From Leuctra nigra (Eukaryota > Arthropoda > Insecta > Plecoptera > Leuctridae): DNA of 64,000 bases. The position numbers and the translations under genes were made by a program. Every line of letters begins with the position of its first letter. Positions within the stretch are counted from its first letter, which is position 1. This document shows positions 50,735 to 60,814 of this stretch, one piece after another. Below the pieces are notes generated by a model. That model did not search any database. It was given only the letters and a program-made list of their open reading frames with translations, and was not told the origin of the DNA. The stretch lies in the NCBI GenBank assembly GCA_934045905.1, contig OW203767.1:28704520-28768519 (forward strand), written 5' to 3'.

Positions 50735-51020
50735 AGAACTTGGATCTATCAACTTGAAACTTGACAGGGTCATTGGGACCATCATTCTAGGTATTTTGGC
50801 CAATTTTCAGACTAATCTGTCAAAGCCAACACAGGCCATATGGATCTTCACAAGTTATTGTCTTAAAATGTTTGTAAATGTATGCCAAGAAATATATTTT
50901 ATCACTGCTATCTTGATGCTTCAGTTCCAAGGCCTGTGGAGCAGAAACTTACAAACGCATATCAAATCGCATACAATACGAAAGCTCGCTCATCAACGCG
51001 TTACAGAGAGCGTTTTCCCT
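50735..51020 (-). repeat. ~300-bp interspersed repeat, copy B
   Basis: On the minus strand: CTAGGAAAACGC...AACGCGTTGATGAGCGAGC, then TTGTATGCGATTTGATATGC, GATTAGTCTGAAAATTGG and ATGATGGTCCCAATGACC, in the order of copy A. This is the best-preserved partner of copy A. The plus-strand 108-codon frame across it (50721-51047) is an accidental reading of the repeat. Confidence 0.6.
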
Positions 51021-52975
51021 CGCGTTTTCCTAGTTTATTCATTATAGTTATTTCACTATAGTTTATGTGCATCACTTCAACTACAAAGTTAATCTTTTAG
51101 AAACTAATGTATTAATTAAAACTGGTGTCGAGAATTATTTGATTAGCACCAACTGAAATTCATGCTTCAGAAAACATGCGTCACAAATCGCAAAGTAGTG
51201 ACGTCATCAACCCCCCCCCCCCCCCCCCACATTGTGGTTTCCATATCATATTTTATTCTCTATTCCAACTTCTGATCAATCAATCTATGTATTGTTATTT
51301 GAAAGTGAGGCGTAAATGGATGCACATTTGTTACGGCATGAAAGTACAATGCAACTTAAGGGGTGGATTTTTAAATTTCACCCCCTTCCTCAGTATAGAC
51401 GGATGGATATTCATCCCCTTTCTGCTCCTACGATCACGCTTAAATCCTTCTGCTTTGCCCCCCCTGATATTGCAGAAGACGTGGCCAACCAGCCATGGGA
51501 CATTATGACACCTTACTGATGGCTGGTTAGTGGCTACAAATACTTATCAGACGTTTACTTGACAAAATAGAAGATGACATTTTAACACTCCTCAAATTAT
51601 ATGTTTTTCTAAAGCTTTGATACATTAATTAAACTGCCTGAATCAATTATATCAACTGTGAATAAATGGCACAACTTTTTACAATAAGTTATTTATGTAG
51701 GCATTTATTTATTTGTATTGTTAACTTCATCCAAAATGTAATCGCGCAAAACAATTAGTATTCTCATGCAATTTCCGAATTTCAATAAACAAATTTAAGC
51801 CCATTTTTATGATTATATGCGCTCCCTTATCATAAGTTATATATTTGTTTATGTATTTCATATAAATACATTTTAGGGTTATTTCAATCACAATTTTAAT
51901 CATCTTCCCCATTTACAGAAAGCATACATTTAAATGCAATTCAAAAACAAAATCAATTACATAAATGAAATTAACTGAAGGAGGGATAAACGTTTTATAC
52001 AAAAAGTTTAAATCTGAACTTCAGAATTGCACTTCTGACATTGTCTGACCCTCCTGGGCCAAAGATTTACAAAATAAATTATATTTTCCAGAGTCGTTTA
52101 ATTAAGTATTGTTGACCCTTTATTTCTTCTGATATCATCGATTAAACGTGTAGTAGGATCTCAACAGTTTTATATAAAAATGAACAATGTACGTATTTGA
52201 TAGCTCTCAAAATTATGAATATTGGAATTTATTCTTAGCGTTTGCCTTACAAACAAGCCAACTCCTCTTCTTCTTTGTCATCTAATTTCTACGCTGCAAT
52301 AAGCACTCAGATCATCTTCCCAGCATCCAAGTTGATCTCATTTCAGATCCCAAAAACAATAATAATTGAAGTACACAGCGTTGCCTAAATTCTTCTCTTT
52401 CTTCATCATCGAATATTACTTTTCGACGATCCCAGTACATTGAGCTCCAATATAGTAGGTATAATAAACACTTAAGAGGCATCTCAAAGTTTCATTGAAA
52501 TAGAAATACCCCCCCCCCCCCCCTTCCCCTTTTAAGAAACCAATCAACAACTTCAATATATATATCGCAGTGAAATTAAATTGGAAATTTCTAATTTATT
52601 GCTGAATCCAGCGAGCGGGATCGCATTACAGGTGCTTTTCAAAGTTTTCCGCGATTTCATAAATATTATGTCTAAAAATAAAAGCGTACGATAAATCTGC
52701 ATTTAATAATAATTGGAAAAAGTTTTGCAAGTTTACATGAAAGACGGGATAATAAATTTAAAATAATAGAACACGGTTTCACGGAGTCTTCGATGATGGG
52801 AGATTTTCAAAGTCCAATAACCGATTCGAGCTCAGCTTTCTTCGCTAGTTGAAGCTGAGGAAGAAGATTGGAGATGCGATGTTCCGAGAAGAATGCTAAA
52901 GAGAGAAGAGCACTACTTCAGAATGTATATATGTCATACATGATTATGTGCTGTAGAACATATCTGGAATGTATA
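51021..52975. other. noncoding with poly(C) runs
   Basis: No gene recognised. C runs at 51211-51228 (18 C) and 52509-52523 (15 C). Confidence 0.5.
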
Positions 52976-53212
52976 ATTCTGTACCTCAGAGGTAGAAGGT
53001 CGTAAGTCCATTTCCTCGATTTTACGTGGCACACTTTTGGAATGATGTAATAAAGCTCTTTCCATTGCCATTTGACAATAGTCAACAAATACAGTTATAT
53101 TGAAGTATTCTCTTACGGAAATATCATTGTTAACCCAGAAATACTGGTTTTTGCGCTCACCTCAAGAATCATTAAAATGGACTTCAGCCCTTCTACCTCT
53201 AAGGTACAGAAT
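52976..53212 (-). mobile_element. MITE family copy 5, best preserved
   Basis: About 237 bp with ~37-bp terminal inverted repeats: ATTCTGTACCTCAGAGGTAG at the left and its counterpart ending CTAAGGTACAGAAT at the right, continuing inward to the TCCATTT word on each side. The orientation is opposite to copies 1, 3 and 6. Confidence 0.75.
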
Positions 53213-53280
53213 TCTATTCGTTAATACGTTTCTATTAACAGTAAAAATTTTCCAATTGCTTTTTGTGAATGTTTGGTATT

Positions 53281-53487
53281 CAACAACGGGTGCGGCCAGT
53301 ACTTGGATGGGTGACCACTTCGATGACTTGACAATCCGGATACTTGGGTTCGATTCCTGTGACCAAACTTGCTGACATTGAACAACCAACAGGTACTTGA
53401 CTAACAGGTCACGCCACCAACTTCACACCTTCTACTTTCACTCCATCATCGCTAGAATCTCGTAAGCATTTACAAACTCGATCGAGC
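53281..53487 (+). mobile_element. 5S-derived SINE, 5'-truncated copy with tRNA-like B box
   Basis: Begins inside the 5S-like head: GTGCGGCCAGTACTTGGATG then GGTGACCAC, a near-perfect 5S internal control (C box), better kept than in the 5.9 kb copy. About 45 bases further on comes GGGTTCGATTCCTGTGACC, which matches a tRNA B box. The 3' end, CATTTACAAACTCGATC, matches the end of the 5.9 kb element. It lies ~70 bp from MITE copy 5. Confidence 0.6.
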
Positions 53488-53614
53488 TAATCCACCGACA
53501 ATATCAAACAGGGGAGTGGATATTGTCATCAATGTAGCCGATCCAGTCGATTGACCAAGAAGAGGAACTTAGTTCATGACTTCGAGCAGAAGTTTGATCC
53601 GTTTCATGCTAGTT

Positions 53615-53810
53615 GTACTTTAGAGGTGGAAGGCCCGAGGTCCATGTCAGTGATTCTTGAGGTGAGCTCAAAAACCAGCATTTCTGGGTTCATCCAATCA
53701 TATTTGTGTAAGAGAATTCTTCGATATAACTGTATTTATTGACATCATTTCAAAAGTTGCCAATGCAAAATCGAGAAAATGGGCATGAGACATTTGATTT
53801 TGAAGTACAG
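53615..53810 (+). mobile_element. MITE family copy 6
   Basis: Starts GTACTTTAGAGGTGGAAGGC, has GATTCTTGAGGTGAGCTCAA and AAAACCAGCATTTCTGGGTT, and ends after ATCGAGAAAATGGGC near GAAGTACAG. A little shorter than the other full copies. Confidence 0.65.
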
Positions 53811-54395
53811 TTGCGTGTGATTGTGGTTTCATATGATTCAGACTCTGATTAGTTTATGAAATACGACACAGCGATCGTTTCAATTGAAAGCAAATCATCA
53901 GTTCACACCTATCAGATTTAGAGTCAAAATCACGCAAAAATTCACCACAATTCGACTAATAAACAAAACAAAACAACCCCTCTAGACCGATAAAAGCAAG
54001 CAAATGAAGTTTTAAGTTTATTTTCCACACATCTCCCCTCCACCCCCATTCTCTACACGGTCGAGCATCCCTCTGAGATTCCCCCCCTCCCCCTCCCCCA
54101 GCCGTGGCAACTGATTTATCGGCATTCATCAAAGCAGTCGCAAGGGGGGTGGCAACGAGTGGGGGGGGGTCACATTTGCATGACGCCGCTCAAACTTCCT
54201 TGGAAATTATCGATGCAAATGAAATGAGTGGAGTTCGAGAGATGAGGCTGGTCGCACACTGTGTCTCTGGTTCTGATACATTCAACTACACGTCAGAACT
54301 ACTTCCAGATGAATGCAGGTACAAGAACAGAAGAGATTGCTTCACAAGAAAACTTTGGTCATAAGAAATTGGCGTCATATTAAAAAAAAATTAAC
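53811..54395. other. noncoding, no gene recognised
   Basis: C-rich (54.03-54.10 kb) and G-rich (54.15-54.17 kb) short tracts. An 86-codon frame at 54104-54364 has no motif. Confidence 0.5.
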
Positions 54396-54560
54396 CCTTC
54401 TTCTTCTTCTTCTTCTTCTTCTTCTTCTTCTTCTTCTTCTTCTTCTTCTTCTTCTTCTTCTTCTTCTTCTTCTTCTTCTTCTTCTTCTTCTTCTTCTTCT
54501 TCTTCTTCTTCTTCTTCTCTCCTCTCCTCTCCTCTCCTCTCCTCTCCTCCTCCTGCTCCT
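54396..54560 (+). repeat. CTT microsatellite followed by CTCCT pentamers
   Basis: About 40 uninterrupted CTT units (to ~54517), then six or so TCTCC pentamers and CTCCTC words. Read in various frames it gives poly-Leu, poly-Arg or poly-Lys peptides, none of which is a gene. The long pure polypurine/polypyrimidine tract can form triplex DNA, as known for GAA/TTC repeats. Confidence 0.95.
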
Positions 54561-57537
54561 CCTCTTCCGGTTCAATAAAATATGGCTTCACCTTTGTTCT
54601 TAATTACTACATACAAATATTATAAAATATCCTAATCCAATTGTTTCCTAATCATTGTTGAAGATCCGTATCTTAATCCTATAATTATCCGTGTAATAAA
54701 ATTAATATTGACATTTTCTTCGGCTTAAATCCTTATGAAAACAAAGCTCATTTCAAGAAACCTTTTCTCGAAGACTTAATATTTCGGGAAGAATTTTTAC
54801 CCCTTTACATCTTTATTATTTAAGTTACAATTAGGAAACAATTTGTGGAGCTGCCACGATGAATATATTAACAGAATTCTAAATGTTTGAAAATCCCGCC
54901 GGTGGAGTTGACACGGCACCTCCACCGAGTTAAGAACACACATTTCATTCCCTCAGCCAGTCCGATTCCACCGGACACTCTGACCAACGCGACCGGCATT
55001 TTCTCAATATAAAATTCCATCCCACCTAATCCCTTCTCTAAGCTTAAATAATTAATATTCAGAACCTGATTGTCCGCAGCGAAATTCCTTTTTTCAACCC
55101 CTTCAGAATTATAGATAAATAAAATCCACTCTCCTAAAAACCCTTTAGGTCGACATTCCTTCACCACTTTCCTTTGGTCAGACGTATTTTTAATCCGACA
55201 TTGAACCTTATCTCCTCCAGTGTACGAGCTTCTGCCGCTGAAGGACAGTTTGCGACAGTTCAGAGTGAGAAAGATATAGTAGAGACTAGAGATGTATGGA
55301 TTAATATTTTGGCTGTGAAGGGTTGAATAGCAACCCTTCCTCTGAATGACATGCCAGCCTCTGAGACATCATTTCTGATTGGTCGATTGTAATGTAACAC
55401 CAAAGGCTATTGGCTTATAGAGACCAACTCTCTCTCTGCTTCCCCCCCTTCTCATCCCCCACTGAATGGCACAACGATAGTATATATATATTTTCCTTAG
55501 CACTTTCCTTCATTTGCATGTGGAATTAGTAATGGAATGGTATCAGCTCATGCCTTTCTATATCCCATTGGGAATTTACAGTCAGTGTCAGAAAGCATTG
55601 ACCTCGGGGTACCTTTCAATCATTCAAGATGTTGGTAGTAAATTCATTTACAAGTAACTTATTCTTATCAGTTATCTATTGATTGACTATCGATTACCTG
55701 TGTGTACTTATGTAACTAAAAAAAAACTCATCCACCACAAAAAACATTAAGAGAAGTTTTAATTTCAAAGTCAATTTGGGAATTTCTAACTTTCTGCCAC
55801 CTTAAAATCGAACTCGAGATCTCAAAATTTTTAATTTTCTCATTGATTTTATGAGACATAAAAAATTATATGAAGAAGGAATACCAATAGTGAAATAAAG
55901 TTATTATGCTTTTCAAAGGAAATGGATTAAATTCGAAGATACCCAATTTATTTAGGCATCGAATACGTCTTTCTAATTAGGATCAGAAGAATAATTAGTA
56001 ATTACAATTAGATATACCAATGGATTAGTCTTTGTGAGTTATCTCCGAGGGTGTTATCTTGTGCGGGGGTGGCTGTACATCAGGGGGTGGGAAGGAGCGA
56101 AGGGGGTTGGGGGTGCGATATTTCAAATAAGCAATGAGAATAAAGAGACTGAGGCTCCGGTGATGGAAAGGTTAGAGGAGGAGGTGATTTTCGACTACTG
56201 AGGTGGCATATAGACGTCGACTTCTGCCACGGATTATGTATTGCAGAGAACATCCAATCGGAATATATTCAGAGGCGGTAGGGATGGAATATATTAAGTA
56301 GCAAAAGCTATTGTTGTTCAAAGACACAAAGAGACTAAATTAGAAACAAAAGTATACTGGTTTATTCTGTTGGTTGGAGTTGTTAGACATAAAGTATACG
56401 TTATGACAGTTGAATCATCATTTAAAAACTATGAAATGCATGAAAAAAATTAGATGTCTCAGGATTGAAGTGTACTTACTCAGGTAATTTTTGAATAATA
56501 TAGGTACTTTAATCTCGGTCCGTGATACAAGTTGCGCTATCATTTTATTTAGAAAAGTCGACCTATCATACCTATTTGATTTCTGTGCCTAATCCAAACC
56601 TGTATTCCAGCGATGCACAACCTTTTATCGGAATGGACAATTTCAATGGCAATATCCCATATCAAGCATATTGTGAAAGTGATAGAATACTAAGTATTCA
56701 AGCAAGCAAGTCGATCAAGTTAATCAAGCAAGTCTTGCTTGATCTCAATATGGGATTTACTTCACGTTATTTTATTTTATTTATTATTTTAATTTATATT
56801 TTATTTAATTTATATATGGCAGCGCTGGAATGGCGTTAACAATGTAAAGTTTAAAGAATAGGGTAAGTAGCAGGCATAAAATTGACACAGTGATTAATTA
56901 TTTTCATCTGCTCGTTGCCAATTATACAAATTATACATTTTGATAATATATTATTTCCAAAATTTAAATGATAATGTTTAAATTAATACATGTTTTCTTT
57001 ACGAAGTGTCAATCAACATACGAGTAGGTATACATTTATATCTCGTATCATAAGAATAGAAAAGGATCATGGGAAAGAGTTAGGTTTGACAATTCCAGTA
57101 TTTTCCTGGAGCAAATCTGGAAATCATGACATATCATAATCAAGACAGTCAACCTCAACAATAAAATGCTGACAGCACTCCATGGCAAATGTTCGACGCT
57201 TTCCTTCCATTGGACGCCGCTTTCCCGCCGCCTAGGCCTACCTGGCAGTATATATCGCATCAAAGAGGTCGCTATTAAAAACTTTTCCAACTCCACAAGA
57301 TTGCCAGACACTTGGCGGTGGTGCGATTTTAAAAGACCACATTTCGAGTGTCGATTTTATGGCAGGTGGACGCAAACTTTAGAGGAACTCACATTATTCA
57401 AAGGAGAAAAAACGGATGGGTTTTTTTTTCTTTTTATTCTTATTACTAGTAAAAAAGTTCTGGCGATTATAATTCGTATTGTTATCTGGAGGGGTGGGTG
57501 GGGAGGGCGGAGGGGAATAGGGGGTGAGTCTCAACCA
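54561..57537. other. noncoding, no gene recognised
   Basis: AT-rich DNA. A small hairpin ATCAAGCAA-GTC-TTGCTTGAT lies at about 56721-56741 within a loose inverted repeat (56650-56760). Frames of 99 (minus, 54868-55167), 105 (plus, 56522-56839) and 140 codons (plus, 57166-57588) show no domain. Confidence 0.5.
54901..54926 (+). repeat. dispersed motif inside a 7-bp-stem hairpin
   Basis: GGCACCTCCACC at 54915-54926. GGTGGAG at 54901-54907 is the inverted complement of its CTCCACC end, giving a 7-bp stem with a 12-base loop. Confidence 0.65.
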
Positions 57538-57728
57538 TTTTTTTTTTTTTTTATTATCACATATTTATTTACATTTATAAACACTTAATTCCACACTAGG
57601 TAGAGTAAAAATTTCTTATAGGCTAAATACATTTAGTAATGCCGGCTAGCCAGGCCTGTCACATTTGTCTTCCTTCTCATCCTCCTCCCCTCCTTCCTTT
57701 TTTCTTCTTGTTCTTCTTCTCCTTCTTC
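57538..57728 (-). mobile_element. LINE 3' UTR and poly(A) tail
   Basis: A T run (57538-57552) on the plus strand is the poly(A) tail of the minus-strand LINE. It is preceded by ~175 bp of 3' UTR after the ORF2 stop. Within the UTR, AATAAATATGTGATAATAAA lies just before the A tract. Confidence 0.75.
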
Positions 57729-58715
57729 TTATTCTTCTTCTTCTCCTCCGTCTTTTTCTTCTTCATCCTCATCCTCCTCTACTACCTCCACTTTAGTAAC
57801 TATTTGTTCCCATAATTCTTGATTTTCCCACAAATGTTTCCTTTCAACTTCTTCCCATCTTTCACCTCGTTCCTCAACATCTCTTTTCACCTGTTCAATC
57901 CATCTATCTCTTGGCCTCCCAACTTTTCTTTTACCTTCCACATACTTTCCAAATTCACTTTTGGCTCTTCTACTGTCTTTCATTCTCTTAAGTTTACCAA
58001 ACCACCTCAGTCTTTCTCGCCCAATTTTGAACCCAACACTCTCCACACCCATCTTCTTCCTTATCACCATACTTCTTACATGTTCCTTCATCGATATATT
58101 TGCCATTCCTCTCACGAACTTCATCTCTTCTGCTTGTACCATACTCTCCTCCTTCCATCCCAAATTCCACGTCACCGCCCCATAACATAATATCGGTAAA
58201 AAATATTGCTTGTATAATACTAATTTAAATTTAAGTGGTAAATCCCTATTCCATACTAATTTTCTAACTTTTTGATAAAACCCGTCTGCTTTCTGTATTC
58301 TTCTTTTAACTTCTTTCGAACACTTTCCGTCTTTTGTAACCAAACTTCCTAGATAACTAAAATCTTCTACTTGTTTAATATCTTTTCCATCCAATTTCAA
58401 ACCATTTCTTACAAGCCCATTTTTCTTCTTCTCCAAAACCAAATATTCACTCTTCTCACTACTAATCTTCATTCCATATCTTTTTATCACTTCGTTCCAC
58501 ACATCCACTTTCTTCTGTACCAACTCTTCAGTCTCTCCCCAAATTACAACATCATCCGCATATACCCCAGTTTGCGAATCTAGATCTTCATTCCTTTCCA
58601 CCTCCCGAATTATATCATCCATTACCATAATGAACAGCAAAGGTGACAACACACTGCCTTGCCTTACTCCTGATCTCACACTAAACCAGCCCGTTCTTCC
58701 TCCCACTGTTTCCAC
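57729..58715 (-). pseudogene. LINE ORF2, second part: RT motifs B-C and C-terminus
   Basis: Continuation of the reverse transcriptase after a frameshift. GVRQGSVLSPLLF (residues 16-28) is RT motif B and YADD (52-55) is the catalytic motif C that binds the metal ions with motif A. FSYLGSLVTKDG (119-130) is the block after the palm. The C-terminal part has ERLRWFGKLKRM and VGRPRDRW, typical of RTE-like and related LINE proteins, and ends in an acidic tail encoded by a CTT-rich tract. The start is not a real initiator: the reading frame is entered from the upstream ORF2 part, and the first Met is internal. In the intact element one ORF2 of about 1,015 residues would span 57729-60814. Catalytic residues are intact, so the break is recent relative to the rest. 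Confidence 0.88.
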
Positions 58716-60814
58716 ACAACTCTCACATCCAACACATCCAACACTCTCAACACAACACTCTCACATCCAACATACAAACTCTGTACTCTTTCAATCAACT
58801 TCTTGTCTATTTCCCTCTTTTCTAAACTCTCCCACACCCTATCCCTTGGCAAATGATCAAACGCTTTTTCAATATCCAGAAACACTAACCATATTTCCTT
58901 TCCCATCTCCCAATTTCTCTCCATAATGGTCCTTATAGCGAATATAAGGTCTATCGTAGATCTGTTTCTTCTAAATCCATATTGTTCTTCTTTCAAATCC
59001 TCTTCAACTACACTTCGTATCCTCTTCTCTATAATTCGTTCGTATATCTTCGCTCCTTGGCTCATGAGTGTTATCCCTCTATAGTTGCTACATTTCTTGC
59101 GATCCCCTTTCTTAAACAATGGTACAATAACACCTCTCCTCCAATCCCTTGGTACAGTTTTTTGAATCCATGCCGATGCCACAACTCTGTAAAACCACTC
59201 CAATCCAGCTTTACCACCTGCCTTTATCATTTCCACACTTATCTCATCCACTCCCGGCGATCTTCCATTTTTCATCCCTTTTACTGCCACCTCAACTTCC
59301 CCAAACATTACCATATCATCTTGACAATTCAATTTATCGCACTCTTCACTTATTTCCTTGTCTTCAGTACCACCTTTGTCATCATTCAATAACTTTGAAA
59401 AGTAGTGCTTCCACATATCTTGTATTTCCTCCACATCATTTGTAAGGCATCCCCTTTCATTTACCATATAATTAGTTGTTCTATTATCTTGCCTCTTACA
59501 TTTTACTACAGAATATAACATCTTTTTGTTTGCCTCAAAGTCCCTCTCTAGACATTCAACAAATTCGTTCATTGTCTTCGATTTTTCTTCTGAAACCAAA
59601 AAGTGAACATATCTCTTCATCCTTTGATATTTATTTATATTCAATATTGTTCTGCACTCTTCTTTTTTAACCCATGCTTTTCTTTTCTTTCTTACTGCAC
59701 ACTTAATTGCATTTGTCCACCACGGTGTTTCCTTTCTTCTTCTCAATCCCTTTGTCCTCCCGCATATATTTTCTGTAATAGTCAATATAGCATTTTTAAA
59801 ACTCATCCATTCCTCTTCTACCAAATTAAGATCCCCAACTGGCATATTTTCTTCTATTGCCATTTTAAATTCTTTTCTTATTTCATCATTCTGCAATCTC
59901 CATACCTTCAATTTTCTTCTTCTCTTCGCTTTTCTTCTTTCAACACATTTTCTTGGCATTCGTATATCCGCTATTAATAGTCGATGATCACCATCAAACG
60001 CCACATGCGGTACAACCTTTACATCCAATACCATTTTTCTAAGTGCGTCACTGTATATTATATAATCAATTACCGATTTCGATCTCCCATCCCAACCATA
60101 CCTCGTGATCATATTCTTTTCATTCTTTTCAAACATACTATTTCCAATCACCAATCCATTTCTTGCACAAACTTCTAACAAATTTTCTCCTTCCTTATTC
60201 CTGGATCCATATCCATTTTTTCCCAAAACCTTTTCAAATCCTCTTCTTTCTCTTCCAACCTTTGCATTTAAGTCACCCATTACAAATGTACTTTCAAGAG
60301 ATATATTTTCTTCTACAAGCTCAAGAAAAGTTTCTTTTTCAGCCATTTTCCTTCCAACTTGAGGTGCATAAACTTGTAAAATTTCTACTAACATTTCTTC
60401 GAAAAACAATTTCAATTTAATTAACCTCTCATTGATGTACTCTACTTGCACAACCTTGCTTTTCATTTCTTGACACAGTATAATTGCAACTCCAAATTTA
60501 CATTCTTTATCACCACACCAATATATACAATAACCATCTCTCAATTCTTTATACCCTTCTCCTCTCCATTTTGTTTCACTCAAACCCAACACATGCATCT
60601 TTCTCTCTTTCATTTCATCAATCACTTCTTCTATTTTCCCATTTAACGTGACAATATTTATTGTTCCCATCCTTATAACTTCTCTTCTTCTATATCTGTA
60701 ACCTCCACCTTCCCTATTAGTCTTGCTTTTCTTCACATACTTCATCATTCTCCTTCCTATAATATTATCCTTGAAACCCAACTTGTCCGAAAACCCCGCT
60801 TCGACTGAGTCCAA
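58676..60814 (-). pseudogene. LINE ORF2, first part: AP endonuclease and RT N-terminal half
   Basis: Residues ~48-285 are an apurinic-endonuclease-like domain that nicks target DNA. They include MGTINIVTLNGK, GLSETKW (metal-binding Glu80), VYAPQ, GDLNAKVG (Asp181, Asn183), SVIDYII and the catalytic GDHRLL (Asp276, His277). Residues ~510-690 begin the reverse transcriptase: GRSPGVDEIS, NYRGITLMS, QYGFRRNRST and motif A FLDIEKAFD (Asp647, Asp653). The frame then runs out of register at ~residue 687 and stops at 58676 after nonsense sequence, because a 38-bp duplication adds 38 bases (not a multiple of 3). The endonuclease resembles RTE/BovB-like ('craniofacial development protein 2'-like) sequences, but the clade needs a tree. 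The frame overlaps the end of ORF1 by 58 bp. Confidence 0.9.
58720..58768 (-). repeat. 38-bp duplication that breaks LINE ORF2
   Basis: CTCTCACATCC occurs at 58720-58730 and again at 58758-58768, an offset of 38. Intervening words (AACACATCCAACACTCTCAA) are themselves shuffled copies of the same unit. Removing 38 bases would put motifs A and B in one frame. Confidence 0.8.

Noticed and set aside
54313..54603. Poly-Leu, poly-Lys and poly-Arg frames
   Set aside because: Translations of the CTT microsatellite only.
57819..60646. Many plus-strand frames across the LINE
   Set aside because: Antisense shadows of ORF2 on the minus strand, rich in Phe, Ser and Pro as expected for the complement of Lys/Glu-rich coding.
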